Source: Gammaproteobacteria bacterium (lineage in GTDB: Bacteria; Pseudomonadota; Gammaproteobacteria; SZUA-140). Taken from it: DNA of 57,178 nt. Under the pieces are notes generated by a model that saw only the letters and a list, made by a program, of their open reading frames with translations, did no database searches and was not told the origin of the DNA. A program made the position numbers and the translations under genes. Positions within the stretch are counted from its first letter, which is position 1. Every line of letters begins with the position of its first letter. The stretch covers positions 1 through 57,178 of the forward strand of contig JAKISP010000025.1 in assembly GCA_021648525.1 (NCBI GenBank). Reading direction: 5' to 3'. Positions 8,384 through 17,170 of this stretch are shown piece after piece.

Positions 8384-8393
8384 TATTTGTCTA
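8366..8393 (-). promoter_or_regulatory. Sigma-70 promoter of the TetR-glycosyltransferase operon
   Basis: Read on the minus strand, TAGACA (8388-8393) and TATACT (8366-8371) are separated by 16 bases and match -35 and -10 elements. Transcription would begin near 8358, giving a leader of about 24 bases before the ATG at 8334. Confidence 0.6.
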
Positions 8394-8897
8394 CCTAAAA
8401 TTATTGAGTATTGAAAAAATCAAAGGGGTCAGATATCGTCTTGCTGGCCAGGCCGTTTTTAACGGCATCCCACAGTATGTTATTTAACGTGGAAATAACA
8501 AACAGGTCTGTTTTTTGCTGAGCAAATACTACTGCGTTGTTTTTTATATCTTCGTGCAAAAAGGTAGACTGAAAAAACGTATGGCGAGGTCAATAGGGGA
8601 CGGCACAGGGGATGTGGACAAGGCATGCAAAAGCAATCCTCTATATAATAAACACGGCGACTGAGAGCGGTAATCACCTTAGTCCAACAGACATTTATGC
8701 GCCATACTGCGCACAGCGGATAATGCTTATAAATTATGTGCAACCATAAGATGGATATGGAAGAATGACTAGTCTTTAGCTGCCCGGATTTGAGGAATAA
8801 AAGCCACTGTGAAAAAGGCACAATTTTAAATAAAGACTACTTCACTCTCTTTAGGCTCATGTCATAGGTGATGAACGAAAACTTAAAAGGGAAAAAC
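8394..8897. other. Intergenic region with a RAYT-associated motif, no gene seen
   Basis: AAAGGGGTCA at 8422-8431 repeats the motif bordering the RAYT element at 1194-1203. The minus-strand open frame across 8480-8821 has poor composition, no ribosome-binding site and no recognisable motif, so I do not call it. The stretch before 8898 should hold the promoter of the next gene, but no clear -35/-10 pair was identified. Confidence 0.4.
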
Positions 8898-9509
8898 ATG
8901 AATATTCACGCTGATGCAATACAAGATAATAAAAGCCAGTCGATTGCGAATACTGTGGTGCAAAAGCAGAGTGGTAGAGAATCTAATTTTCAGTTTGTAG
9001 ATAATCGATCTGAAGGGCTTGCACAAAAAAAATTACAGGAGGTGGCGAATAATAGCCCTCAAGTTAGGCAGTTGAAGGTTGTTCAGGGAATGGCTAATAA
9101 CCAGATAGTTCAACGAAAATACGATCACCTGTTTAATGATATCCCTAAAACATTGTCCAATTTACCTAAATCATTAAAATCACCTAAAATTGAGAAGATC
9201 CGAAGTTCATTAAACTCCTTGCGAGATGATCATGCTAATGGCGTTCAAGATCTCCATGTTGGGGATGATCAGAATGCAACAGATTTTGGTTTTGCTCAGC
9301 GTAGTTTTTTAACCGCTGCTTTGTCATACGCTGCATCTGGAGTTGATGAAAGAGGCATGAGAGAGGCAACATTTCTACTTTGGAAGTACAGCTCAGACAG
9401 TGACGTGGAAAGTAAGATTGGAAATGCTTCTCAAAAAATAAAACTTTGGAATTCTTTCGAAAAGAAAACATGGCAAGCACTAACTGAACATACAAGTGTT
9501 TTCGATTGA
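8898..9509 (+). CDS. Leader-bearing putative secreted or injected cargo protein (203 aa)
   Basis: ATG at 8898 has AAGGG six bases upstream; GTG/ATG codons at 8868-8871 are weaker. Residues about 15-72 carry SIANTVVQKQSG, FQFVDNRSEGLAQKKLQE, NNSPQVRQLK and QIVQRK. This closely resembles a leader of the form FVDNRPEA-AQRKLQE...NNSPQ-KQLKALQ...QRK that I know from the N termini of many otherwise unrelated bacterial proteins, several with DUF4157 domains and linked to contractile-injection cargo. The remaining 130 residues are predicted mostly helical, soluble, without cysteines, and unrecognised. There is no Sec signal peptide. No injection-system genes are present in the window. Cargo or toxin function is inference; the leader similarity is recalled, not searched. 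Confidence 0.65.
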   Translation: MNIHADAIQDNKSQSIANTVVQKQSGRESNFQFVDNRSEGLAQKKLQEVANNSPQVRQLKVVQGMANNQIVQRKYDHLFNDIPKTLSNLPKSLKSPKIEKIRSSLNSLRDDHANGVQDLHVGDDQNATDFGFAQRSFLTAALSYAASGVDERGMREATFLLWKYSSDSDVESKIGNASQKIKLWNSFEKKTWQALTEHTSVFD

Positions 9510-9788
9510 AAGGAATAGAAATGAACTTCCCTTTATGCAGCCGGTACTTTTAGCAAAGCTTTGTACAAAGCAAAATAGCATCACCCCTTCCCACGAACTA
9601 CCGTCTGGATGAAATGCAGTGATTTTGATATCAACTCCTGTTCTGTCCTGAATGCGCTCATCAGGAAGCGCTTGAGATGCCTTGACAAATATCGGTTCCT
9701 GTCATCTCCTGCGACGGTTTGACAAGTAAAGAGACCTGATCATGTTACCCATAGGTTTTGTGGGTCACTTTCTATCTTCATTCCTTTC
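9510..9788. other. Intergenic stretch with a possible antisense coding remnant
   Basis: On the minus strand, between about 9700 and 9510, one frame gives a plausible protein-like stretch (ALPDERIQDRTGVDIKITA and HPDGSSWEGVM), but it begins after a stop without a usable start and runs into the end of the upstream gene. I see no confident gene here; it may be a decayed remnant. Confidence 0.25.
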
Positions 9789-9817
9789 TTGACATCGCGC
9801 GCTCACCACATTATCTT
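9789..9817 (+). promoter_or_regulatory. Sigma-70 promoter of the cobalamin operon
   Basis: TTGACA (9789-9794) and TATCTT (9812-9817) are 17 bases apart, an almost consensus pair. It would start transcription about ten bases before the riboswitch P1 stem at 9828. Confidence 0.75.
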
Positions 9818-9827
9818 CCCCCTCTTG

Positions 9828-10027
9828 TTTCAGGTGTCCCCCCGGGTATCCACCCATGGGATTAAACGGGAAGCTGGTGCGTGTTAGTGAATGCTACACA
9901 ATCCCGGCGCTGCCCCCGCAACGGTAAGCGAGTGATAGCGAATCATACAGCCACTGCGTTTTTAAACGCGGGAAGGCGATTTTAGCTGGTAGAGATACCC
10001 CTCGCGAGTCCGGAGACCGGCCTGAAA
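9828..10027 (+). ncRNA. Cobalamin riboswitch
   Basis: The closing stem is TTTCAGG (9828-9834) with CCTGAAA (10021-10027). Inside are the class hallmarks: GGGAAGCTGGTG, the B12 box GCTGCCCCCGCAACGGTAAG (9910-9929), and the 3' GAGTCCGGAGACCGGCC segment. The length of about 200 bases is normal. It precedes btuB by 150 bases and should lower expression of the outer-membrane transporter, and possibly the operon, when adenosylcobalamin is abundant. Confidence 0.97.
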
Positions 10028-10042
10028 TAATTAGTTGGCATT

Positions 10043-10087
10043 GCGGAGGGCAATACGGCGGTTTGCAGACGATTGCCCTGATTCCGC
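10043..10087 (+). promoter_or_regulatory. Hairpin in the riboswitch expression platform
   Basis: GCGGA (10043-10047) can pair with TCCGC (10083-10087), and the overlapping AGGGCAAT (10047-10054) with ATTGCCCT (10072-10079). This leaves a stem downstream of the aptamer with only a short T-rich tract after it. It may be an attenuator stem or one partner of an alternative pairing controlling btuB. Confidence 0.45.
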
Positions 10088-10176
10088 CTTATTAATTAGC
10101 TTCTTACCTTTCCCCCCGCAGTCGCCGTTGTCTTATCAATTTGCGTGCGGGCGAGTGCGCTGTTAGGAAGTTAAAA

Positions 10177-11997
10177 ATGAAAAAACGTGACATACTTTTA
10201 ATAAGTCTGCTGTTGTTAAGCGCTCAGACGGCTTTGGCTACAACTGAACTTGATTCCATTATTGTCACCGCGACGCGTACTGCACAGACCGCCGATGAAA
10301 CCCTTGCCTCAGTAACGGTCATTAGCCGCGAAGATATTGAACGCCAACAAGCACAATCGGTACAGGATATTTTGCGCGGTGTGCCCGGCATTAGCATCAG
10401 TAACAGTGGCGGTGCAGGCAAAGCTACCTCCCTGTTTATGCGTGGCACGGAATCTGATCACGTACTGGTGCTGATTGATGGCATCAAAGTTGGTTCAGCC
10501 ACCCTTGGCTCAACCGCATTTCAGCACCTGCCCATTGAGCAGATTGAGCGTATTGAGGTTGTCCGAGGGCCACGTTCCAGCCTCTACGGCTCAGAGGCCA
10601 TCGGTGGCGTTATTCAAATATTCACCCGCAAAGCCAGTAGCACAACCGCTAAACCCTTTTTGAGTATCGGTGGTGGAAGTTATGGCAGTTCCAATGTTTC
10701 CATGGGTGCATCAGGGCGAGGAGAAAACAGCTGGTTCAGCGTTAGCGCAAGTGGTCAGTCAACGGATGGTTTTAACGCCTGTAAAGGAAATTCAGGTGCC
10801 GCGTGTTTTACCATTGAACCTGACAAAGATAGTAACCAGAATCGATCAGGCTCGCTGCGCGCAGGTTATCAATTTGAAGACGGGCTTGAGGTTGATGGCC
10901 ATGCACTGCGTTCTACCAATGAGACTGAGTTTGACGGCGGCTTTTCCAATGAGTCTAAATCGGTTCAACAGGTCGTTGGTGGCTCAGTGCGTCTATCGCC
11001 AATGGAGACCTGGCAGTTAATTTTTACTGGGGGCCGCAGCCTGGACGAATCTGATACATTTAAAGATGGTAATTTTCAGGGTCGTATTGACACCCAGCGC
11101 GATAGCGTCTCTTTGCAAAGTGATTTTTTCATCACAGACAACCATCTGCTCACCCTGGGTTCTGACTATCAAAATGATACTGTTGATAGCGATACCGCCT
11201 ACGTGACAACGGCGCGTAATAATCGGGGGCTATTTGGCCAGTACCAGAGTTCGTTCGGCGCTAACGATATTGAAGTCAGTCTGCGTCGCGATGACAACGA
11301 GCAGTTTGATAAACGCAACACGGGTGGACTCGCCTGGGGTTACACTTTTGGTCAATATCTGCGCATTAACGCCTCTTACGGTACGGCCTTTAAAGCGCCA
11401 ACATTTAATGAACTCTATTGGCCTGGTTTCGGCAACGCTGATCTAAAACCCGAGAAATCACGCAGTACCGAATTGGGCTTGAGAGGTAAGGGAAGGTGGG
11501 GACACTGGTCTTTCACGCTCTACGAAACGCGTATTGAGCAACTGATTGCTTTTGATTCCACTATTTTTGCCCCCGGCAACGTGGATCAGGTTCGCATCCA
11601 GGGTATGGAGACCACGCTTACAACACAAATTAAGGATTGGAACGTCAATGCCAATTTTTCCTGGCTTGATCCTGAAAACGAGTCAAGTGGTGCAAACAAT
11701 GGCAAGGTATTGGCACGGCGAGCTAAACAATCAATTCGTTTCGATATCGACCGCAGCTTTGGAAAAATCAGCGCGGGTGCAACGTTATTCGTTGAAGGGC
11801 AACGTTACGATGATCTCGCCAATACACGAAAAATTAGCGGCTATGGTACCTCCGACCTACGGGCAGCATACGCTTTCGCAAAAGTGTGGCAGCTGCAAAC
11901 GCGCATAGAAAACCTGTTGGATAAAGAGTACGAAACCGCTTCATTTTACAACCAGCCGGGGCGGAGTTTTTTTGTCACGCTACGCTATCAACCTTAA
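10177..11997 (+). CDS. btuB: BtuB, TonB-dependent outer-membrane cobalamin receptor
   Basis: The start is ATG 10177 with AGGAAG six bases upstream, giving 606 residues with a signal peptide (MKKRDILLISLLLLSAQ...ALA). The TonB box is DSIIVTATR right after cleavage. The plug domain follows with SVQDILRGVPGI, LFMRGTESDHVLVLIDG and IERIEVVRGPRSSLYGSEA, typical of BtuB. A 22-strand barrel follows, with NLLDKEYETASFYNQPGRSF near the end. The last residues (LRYQP) lack the usual terminal aromatic residue of barrel proteins. It imports cobalamins and corrinoids across the outer membrane. Riboswitch control and position at the head of the corrinoid operon support the assignment. Confidence 0.95.
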   Translation: MKKRDILLISLLLLSAQTALATTELDSIIVTATRTAQTADETLASVTVISREDIERQQAQSVQDILRGVPGISISNSGGAGKATSLFMRGTESDHVLVLIDGIKVGSATLGSTAFQHLPIEQIERIEVVRGPRSSLYGSEAIGGVIQIFTRKASSTTAKPFLSIGGGSYGSSNVSMGASGRGENSWFSVSASGQSTDGFNACKGNSGAACFTIEPDKDSNQNRSGSLRAGYQFEDGLEVDGHALRSTNETEFDGGFSNESKSVQQVVGGSVRLSPMETWQLIFTGGRSLDESDTFKDGNFQGRIDTQRDSVSLQSDFFITDNHLLTLGSDYQNDTVDSDTAYVTTARNNRGLFGQYQSSFGANDIEVSLRRDDNEQFDKRNTGGLAWGYTFGQYLRINASYGTAFKAPTFNELYWPGFGNADLKPEKSRSTELGLRGKGRWGHWSFTLYETRIEQLIAFDSTIFAPGNVDQVRIQGMETTLTTQIKDWNVNANFSWLDPENESSGANNGKVLARRAKQSIRFDIDRSFGKISAGATLFVEGQRYDDLANTRKISGYGTSDLRAAYAFAKVWQLQTRIENLLDKEYETASFYNQPGRSFFVTLRYQP

Positions 11998-12007
11998 GGT
12001 TGATAGC
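11984..12007. promoter_or_regulatory. 24-base perfect palindrome across the btuB stop codon
   Basis: The two 12-base arms (first arm GCTATCAACCTT) meet at 11995/11996, within the TAA stop of btuB. In RNA it could form a strong hairpin at the end of the message and might stabilise or partly terminate the btuB transcript before the following genes. No T run follows. Confidence 0.45.
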
Positions 12008-12111
12008 TATTTAGCTGCAAAGGCGTTGGAAGAAAAATAGCGTTGTGATGTTTCGGCTTCTTTGTCATTAATTTTTGCATCAATTTTATACAGATCATAA
12101 GGAGGTAAAAC

Positions 12112-12690
12112 ATGCTGACCCTCTCCACTCGCAATCAACTCGCTATCGGCATCGCCTTAGCATTATTAATCATCATCACTCGCGGCCACCATTTTGCAAG
12201 CTTGCATAATCTACCGGGGGCCTCCTGGGCGGTGTTTTTCCTGGCGGGGGTTTACCTTCGCCCTGTTCTGGTTTTACCCGCTTTTTTGGCGTTAACCTGG
12301 ACCCTCGATTTTATTGCGTTTCAGTGGGGCGGGGGCAGTAATTTTTGCTTCTCTCCTGCTTATATTTTGTTGTTACCCGCTTACAGCGCGCTTTGGTTGG
12401 CGGGCCGTTGGTATGCTAAACGCCATTGTTTTGAATGGCGTACCTTGTTGCCACTGACACTGGCGGCCTTTATTGGCGCCGTGATCTGCGAGCTATTTTC
12501 CAGCGGTGGGTTTTATCTTTTTTCCGGTCGTTTTCCTGACCCCAGCTGGGCTGAGTTTGCAGCTCGGCAGTTAAAATTTTCCCCGCCCTATTTACAATCA
12601 CTCAGTTTTTATATCGCCATTGCGGCGCTGGTGCATGTTGCTTTTTCTTTTGCCCATAAGGTTGCTATGCAACACAAAACCGCATCATGA
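12112..12690 (+). CDS. Predicted membrane protein of the B12 locus (ECF S-component-like)
   Basis: This 192-residue protein starts at ATG 12112 behind a near-perfect AAGGAGGT site. It has five to six hydrophobic segments, with conserved-looking RGHHFASLHNLPGASWAVFF, FLAGVYLR and LWLAGRWYAKRHC motifs. It has no ATPase or signal peptide. The stop overlaps the start of cobO by one codon, so the genes are translationally coupled. The topology and genomic setting (between the outer-membrane receptor and adenosyltransferase, under the riboswitch) suggest the substrate-binding unit of an energy-coupling-factor-type or related carrier for a corrinoid or cobalt. No btuCDF is present in the window. Transport function is inferred from context. 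Confidence 0.65.
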   Translation: MLTLSTRNQLAIGIALALLIIITRGHHFASLHNLPGASWAVFFLAGVYLRPVLVLPAFLALTWTLDFIAFQWGGGSNFCFSPAYILLLPAYSALWLAGRWYAKRHCFEWRTLLPLTLAAFIGAVICELFSSGGFYLFSGRFPDPSWAEFAARQLKFSPPYLQSLSFYIAIAALVHVAFSFAHKVAMQHKTAS

Positions 12691-13292
12691 GTGCCACGGA
12701 AAAAGAAGCACGTCATCGCCAGCGAATGCAGCGTAAAAAAGCGGTTGTTGATGAGGCCATTGCTCACGCCGACCAGGACAAAGGCTTACTGCTGCTGCTT
12801 ACCGGTAACGGCAAAGGAAAATCTAGCTCCGCCTTTGGGATGGTCGCGCGAGCACTGGGTCATGGCATGAAGATCGGTGTGGCGCAGTTTATCAAAGGGA
12901 ATACAGACACGGGTGAAGAGGCTTTTTTCAAGCAGCAACCCAACATCACCTGGCATGTGCTGGGCGAAGGGTTTACCTGGGAGACCCAGAATCTTGCTCG
13001 TGATATCGACACCGCCCAACGTGGCTGGGCGGTGGTAAAAACGATGTTGATGGATGAGTCCATTAACCTTATTGTGCTCGATGAACTTACCTACCCGATC
13101 AAATACGGCTGGCTGGATATCGATACCGTGTTGGCTGATCTCAATGCCCGTCCCGCCATGCAACATGTTGTTATCACCGGCCGAGCTGCCCATAAAGCGC
13201 TCTACGAAGTCGCTGATACGGTGACTGAACTTGCCGATAAAAAACATGCTTTTCGTGCCGGTATCAGCGCCCAGAAAGGGGTGGACTTATAA
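12687..13292 (+). CDS. cobO: Cob(I)yrinic acid a,c-diamide adenosyltransferase
   Basis: A 201-residue CobO/BtuR-family ATP:corrinoid adenosyltransferase. The P-loop is GNGKGKSS (residues 40-47); the body continues with VAQFIKG, the corrinoid/ATP site WETQN and the acidic strand LIVLDELTYPIKYG, all standard for the family. It adenosylates the cobalt of corrinoids, both new and salvaged, in the cytoplasm. The start ATG at 12687 overlaps the upstream stop (ATGA), indicating translational coupling. The N-terminal 30 residues are charged and helical, as in other CobO proteins. Length and motifs are intact. Confidence 0.96.
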   Translation: MSATEKEARHRQRMQRKKAVVDEAIAHADQDKGLLLLLTGNGKGKSSSAFGMVARALGHGMKIGVAQFIKGNTDTGEEAFFKQQPNITWHVLGEGFTWETQNLARDIDTAQRGWAVVKTMLMDESINLIVLDELTYPIKYGWLDIDTVLADLNARPAMQHVVITGRAAHKALYEVADTVTELADKKHAFRAGISAQKGVDL

Positions 13293-13296
13293 CACT

Positions 13297-14169
13297 GTGA
13301 TCCTGGTTATCGCCCTCATGCTCGACGCTTGTTTTGGCGAACCGCGCCGCTATCACCCGCTGGTGGGGTTCGGGAATTTAGTGCAATGGTTAGAACGCCA
13401 GCTCTACGCAGATTCTCGCCTGCGTGGCCTGATTACGGTACTATTTGTACTCCTCCCTTTTACCCTGCTGGCCTACTGGTTTGCAGGGGAATTCATCATC
13501 GAAATAGTGTTGCTCTACCTTGCTATCGGTTGGCGCAGTCTGGAGCAGCACGCGCAAAATGTGCACCAGGCACTGGCGGACAATGACCTGCCCAAAGCCC
13601 GCCAACAGGTCGGCTTTATGGTCAGTCGCGATACCGCCACGCTTGATGTGGAAGGGGTTAGCAAAGCCACTCTGGAATCTGTATTAGAGAACGGTAACGA
13701 TGCTATCTTCGGTGCTATTTTCTGGTTTGTGATCGCCGGTGCACCTGGGGTGGTGCTTTATCGTCTCGCCAACACACTTGATGCCATGTGGGGTTATCGC
13801 ACCGAACGTTATCGCCATTTTGGTTGGGCTGCTGCTCGGCTGGATGACCTGTTAAATTTTATTCCTGCCCGCTTAACCGCGTTGAGTTACGCGTTGGCCG
13901 GTCACTGTTCGGTGGCTTTGCGTTGCTGGCGTCTCCAGGCAAAGCACTGGAAGAGCCCTAATGCTGGGCCCGTGATGGCCGCCGGTGCAGGTAGTCTCGA
14001 CCTGCAACTGGGCGGTGCTGCGCAATATCATGGACAAAATCAACAACGGCCTACTTTAGGGGTAGGCCGTGTTGCACGAGCAGAGGATATTGAGCGCGCT
14101 TTGCGGCTTATTCGTTACAGCTTATTGATCTGGCTATTCATCCTTTTGTTGGCTGAGTGGTTTGTCTGA
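13297..14169 (+). CDS. cbiB: Adenosylcobinamide-phosphate synthase CbiB/CobD
   Basis: GTG at 13297, four bases after the cobO stop, is chosen because it begins the first membrane helix (VILVIALMLDACFGEP) just as in known CbiB proteins; an upstream in-frame start inside cobO would add unrelated residues. The product has 290 residues with several membrane segments and the motifs FGEPRRYHPLVGFG, TATLDVEGVSKATLESVLEN and LANTLDAMWGY. The enzyme attaches (R)-1-amino-2-propanol phosphate to adenosylcobyric acid at the inner membrane. The next gene makes that aminopropanol phosphate, which fits the pathway. Confidence 0.93.
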   Translation: MILVIALMLDACFGEPRRYHPLVGFGNLVQWLERQLYADSRLRGLITVLFVLLPFTLLAYWFAGEFIIEIVLLYLAIGWRSLEQHAQNVHQALADNDLPKARQQVGFMVSRDTATLDVEGVSKATLESVLENGNDAIFGAIFWFVIAGAPGVVLYRLANTLDAMWGYRTERYRHFGWAAARLDDLLNFIPARLTALSYALAGHCSVALRCWRLQAKHWKSPNAGPVMAAGAGSLDLQLGGAAQYHGQNQQRPTLGVGRVARAEDIERALRLIRYSLLIWLFILLLAEWFV

Positions 14170-15187
14170 CACCGCTCATTCAGGCACCACTCACTCAGGT
14201 GCGTTATTACACCACGGTGGCCGCCTGAGGCAGGTTGCGTTACGCTACGGCATTCCACTGACAGACTGGCTTGATCTTTCCACCGGCATCAACGCCAACG
14301 GTTGGCCTGTGGCCGATATTCCAGCCAGAGTCTGGAACCGACTACCCGAAGATGATGATGGCCTCGAGCTGGCTGCATGTGACTACTACGGTGCAAAACA
14401 ACTTCTGCCAGTGGCTGGTTCACAAGCAGCGATTCAGGCCTTGCCCAAACTGCGCGCGCCTTGTCGTATCGGCATACTGAGTCCTGGTTATGCAGAACAT
14501 GTCCATGCCTGGCGATCTGCTGGACACCACGTTATTCCCATTGCTGCTGAGCAAATTCCGGATCACATTAACGATGTCGATGTATTGCTCCTAACCCACC
14601 CCAATAACCCGACGGGTGCCTGTTTTTCATTAGCACAACAACTGCAATGGCATAAGCATCTTGCCACACGCAGTGGTTGGCTCATCATCGATGAAGCCTT
14701 TATGGATGCCACCCCCGAACAGAGTCTTGTTTCCTACAGTAACCGTGACGGCTTGATTGTGTTGCGCTCATTAGGCAAGTTTTTTGGTTTGGCGGGCGCA
14801 CGGGTGGGATTTGTCTGCGCGACAGTTTCCTTGCTTGCCCAACTCCACGTGCTGCTTGGCCCCTGGACGGTCAATGCACCGGCGCGTTATATCGCCCAGG
14901 CAGCACTGCGCGATAAAAACTGGCAGCAACAGACCCGCGAACGCCTGTTAATAGAGGCCGAGCGCCTGCATACCCTGTTAACTCAGCACGGACTCAGACC
15001 CAGCGGTGGTTGCGTGTTATTCCAGTGGCGACAAACAACAAAGGCCAGGCGTTTGCACGACGACCTGGCTCAGCAAGCTATTTTTACTCGCTTGTTTGAC
15101 GCGCCCAGCAGTCTGCGTTTTGGTTTGCCGGGTAATGAATCTGGCTGGCGTCGGCTGCACACGGCATTGGCGAACCGTGACGGATGA
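14162..15187 (+). CDS. cobC: L-threonine-O-3-phosphate decarboxylase (CobC/CobD family)
   Basis: A 341-residue class I/II aminotransferase-fold PLP enzyme. Visible features are HHGGRLRQ at the N terminus, HPNNPTG (146-152), the PLP-binding aspartate in LIIDEAF (177) and the Schiff-base lysine in [15 protein letters not shown] (Lys206). Proteins of this type next to cbiB convert threonine phosphate to (R)-1-amino-2-propanol phosphate for the nucleotide loop. The name is cobC in Pseudomonas-type nomenclature and cobD in Salmonella. The start TTG at 14162 overlaps the end of cbiB by eight bases; no better start exists. The stop overlaps the cbiP start (ATGA). Confidence 0.9.
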   Translation: MSDTAHSGTTHSGALLHHGGRLRQVALRYGIPLTDWLDLSTGINANGWPVADIPARVWNRLPEDDDGLELAACDYYGAKQLLPVAGSQAAIQALPKLRAPCRIGILSPGYAEHVHAWRSAGHHVIPIAAEQIPDHINDVDVLLLTHPNNPTGACFSLAQQLQWHKHLATRSGWLIIDEAFMDATPEQSLVSYSNRDGLIVLRSLGKFFGLAGARVGFVCATVSLLAQLHVLLGPWTVNAPARYIAQAALRDKNWQQQTRERLLIEAERLHTLLTQHGLRPSGGCVLFQWRQTTKARRLHDDLAQQAIFTRLFDAPSSLRFGLPGNESGWRRLHTALANRDG

Positions 15188-16647
15188 CATCCCGCACCCT
15201 GATGGTTCAAGGCACCACCTCTGATGCAGGTAAAAGCTTGCTGGTCACGGCGCTGTGTCGCTGGTTGTTCAGACAAGGTCTGCGTGTCGCGCCTTTCAAG
15301 CCGCAAAACATGGCACTCAATAGCGCGGTGAGTTGTGATGGTGGTGAGATTGGCCGCGCTCAAGCGGTGCAGGCCCAGGCCTGCGGCTTAAAACCCCACA
15401 CCGATATGAACCCTGTATTGCTCAAACCCACGACCGATATCGGTGCTCAGGTCATTATTCACGGCCATGCCATTGGCAATATGGATGCGGCTGGTTTTCA
15501 TGACTACAAACGCATCGCCCTGGAAGCGGTACTGGCCTCTCACCAGCGGTTAAGTGACAATTATGAGATTGTAGTGGTTGAAGGCGCAGGCTCCCCGGCA
15601 GAGATTAATCTACGCGCCAATGACATCGCCAACATGGGCTTTGCCGAAGCGGTGGATTGCCCAGTGATTTTAGTGGCTGATATTGATCGCGGTGGTGTGT
15701 TTGCCCATCTGGTGGGCACCCTGGCGCTACTGAGCGAGAGCGAACAAGCACGTATTAAAGGTTTTGTAATCAATCGCTTTCGTGGTGATATTGCCTTATT
15801 GCAGTCAGGTTTAGACTGGTTAGAACAGCGCACCGGCAAACCTGTGTTAGGTGTGCTGCCCTATCTTCACGGCCTGCACCTGGAAGCTGAAGATGCTCTG
15901 CCTCGTGAGGTTGATATCAAGCCAGCAGCAGATAGCGCTCATCTGCGCGTCATTGTCCCTGCACTGCCCCGCATCAGCAATCACACTGACTTCGATCCGT
16001 TGCGGCTGCATCCGCAGGTGGATCTGCAATTCATCGCGCCCGATAGCTCTGTGCCCGCTGCTGATTTGATTATTCTGCCTGGATCAAAAAGCGTGGTGAA
16101 TGACCTGGCATGGTTGCGTCAGCAAGGTTGGCAGGCGACGATTGAAAAACACCTGCGCTACGGCGGCAAACTCATCGGTATCTGTGGCGGTTTTCAGATG
16201 CTAGGCGAGGCGATTCATGACCCACTCGGTATAGAAGGTAGTATCAGTAGCACTAACGGGTTGGGTCTGTTGCGACTGGAAACCACGCTCACGGCAGACA
16301 AACAACTGCGTAATGTCAGCGGTAAATTGTTAATCGGCGAGGCTGATATCGGTGGTTATGAAATTCACGCCGGGGTAACACAGGGCGATGCGCTGAATAA
16401 ACCAGCGATTGACCTGGGCAGACGCAAAGACGGTGCAATCAGCGACGATGGATTGATTATGGGGACTTATCTGCATGGGTTGTTTGAATACACCGATGCC
16501 TGTACAGCCTTGTTAAACTGGGCTGGATTAACGGATGTTAAAACCGAGGACTATCGTGCCTTGCGTGAAGCCGCCATCGAACGACTTGCCGATACGATAG
16601 AGGTACACCTTGATACCAGTCGTTTGCGTCAGTTGGTAATAAAATAA
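15184..16647 (+). CDS. cbiP: Cobyric acid synthase (glutamine-hydrolysing)
   Basis: 487 residues, the full family length. The N-terminal ATP-binding amidoligase domain has GTTSDAGKS (10-18) and [10 protein letters not shown]. The C-terminal class I glutamine amidotransferase domain has the nucleophile in [11 protein letters not shown] (Cys334), the EIHAG segment and the catalytic His in GTYLHGLFE near residue 430. It amidates four side chains of adenosylcobyrinic acid a,c-diamide. Its presence implies that the cell obtains cobyrinic acid diamide from corrin-ring genes elsewhere or by uptake, since none of those genes lie here. ATG 15184 overlaps the upstream stop. Confidence 0.96.
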   Translation: MTSRTLMVQGTTSDAGKSLLVTALCRWLFRQGLRVAPFKPQNMALNSAVSCDGGEIGRAQAVQAQACGLKPHTDMNPVLLKPTTDIGAQVIIHGHAIGNMDAAGFHDYKRIALEAVLASHQRLSDNYEIVVVEGAGSPAEINLRANDIANMGFAEAVDCPVILVADIDRGGVFAHLVGTLALLSESEQARIKGFVINRFRGDIALLQSGLDWLEQRTGKPVLGVLPYLHGLHLEAEDALPREVDIKPAADSAHLRVIVPALPRISNHTDFDPLRLHPQVDLQFIAPDSSVPAADLIILPGSKSVVNDLAWLRQQGWQATIEKHLRYGGKLIGICGGFQMLGEAIHDPLGIEGSISSTNGLGLLRLETTLTADKQLRNVSGKLLIGEADIGGYEIHAGVTQGDALNKPAIDLGRRKDGAISDDGLIMGTYLHGLFEYTDACTALLNWAGLTDVKTEDYRALREAAIERLADTIEVHLDTSRLRQLVIK

Positions 16648-16648
16648 T

Positions 16649-17170
16649 ATGAAGAGCCTGATTCTGGGCGGTGTACGCTCCGGCAAAAGCCGCCTGGCAG
16701 CGCAATTGGCGATTAACAGCAACCTGCCTGTTACCTATATCGCCACCGCTACCGCGCAAGATGAGGAGATGCAAGTGCGCATTGCCACTCACCAGCGCGA
16801 TCGCCCAGCTCATTGGTCTCTCATCGAAGAGCCCTTACACCTCGCTGCTGCGCTGCAAACACATGCCAGCCCCGATCGCTGTGTACTGGTGGATTGCCTC
16901 ACACTCTGGCTCACCAATCTGCTGATGAATGACGATGAGACCTGTTTTAAAACCGAACGCAGTGCCTTGATCAAGGTATTGCCCGCTCTGCCAGGTAAGA
17001 TCATTTTTGTTAGCAATGAAACCAGTATGGGCATTACGCCGCTGGGTGAACTCAGTCGGCGTTATTGCGACGAAGCAGGCTGGTTGCACCAGGACTTAGC
17101 GCTGGCTTGCCAGCGTGTTGTATTGACGGTTGCCGGATTGCCTCATACCTTAAAAGGGGAAAAAATATGA
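16649..17170 (+). CDS. cobU: Adenosylcobinamide kinase / adenosylcobinamide-phosphate guanylyltransferase
   Basis: 173 residues with the CobU P-loop GGVRSGKS at positions 7-14, the second motif YIATATAQDEEM, the guanylylation-site region ATHQRDRPAHW, and VDCLTLWLTNLL. The bifunctional enzyme phosphorylates adenosylcobinamide and then forms adenosylcobinamide-GDP. It starts one base after the cbiP stop and ends with an ATGA overlap into cobT. Confidence 0.95.
   Translation: MKSLILGGVRSGKSRLAAQLAINSNLPVTYIATATAQDEEMQVRIATHQRDRPAHWSLIEEPLHLAAALQTHASPDRCVLVDCLTLWLTNLLMNDDETCFKTERSALIKVLPALPGKIIFVSNETSMGITPLGELSRRYCDEAGWLHQDLALACQRVVLTVAGLPHTLKGEKI

Noticed and set aside
8480-8821. 113-codon minus-strand open frame
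   Set aside because: Composition rich in Cys, Tyr and His without any motif, no ribosome-binding site, and it crosses a likely repeat-bearing intergenic region; looks like chance.
12786-13247. 153-codon frame opposite cobO
   Set aside because: Antisense shadow of cobO with no recognisable domain.
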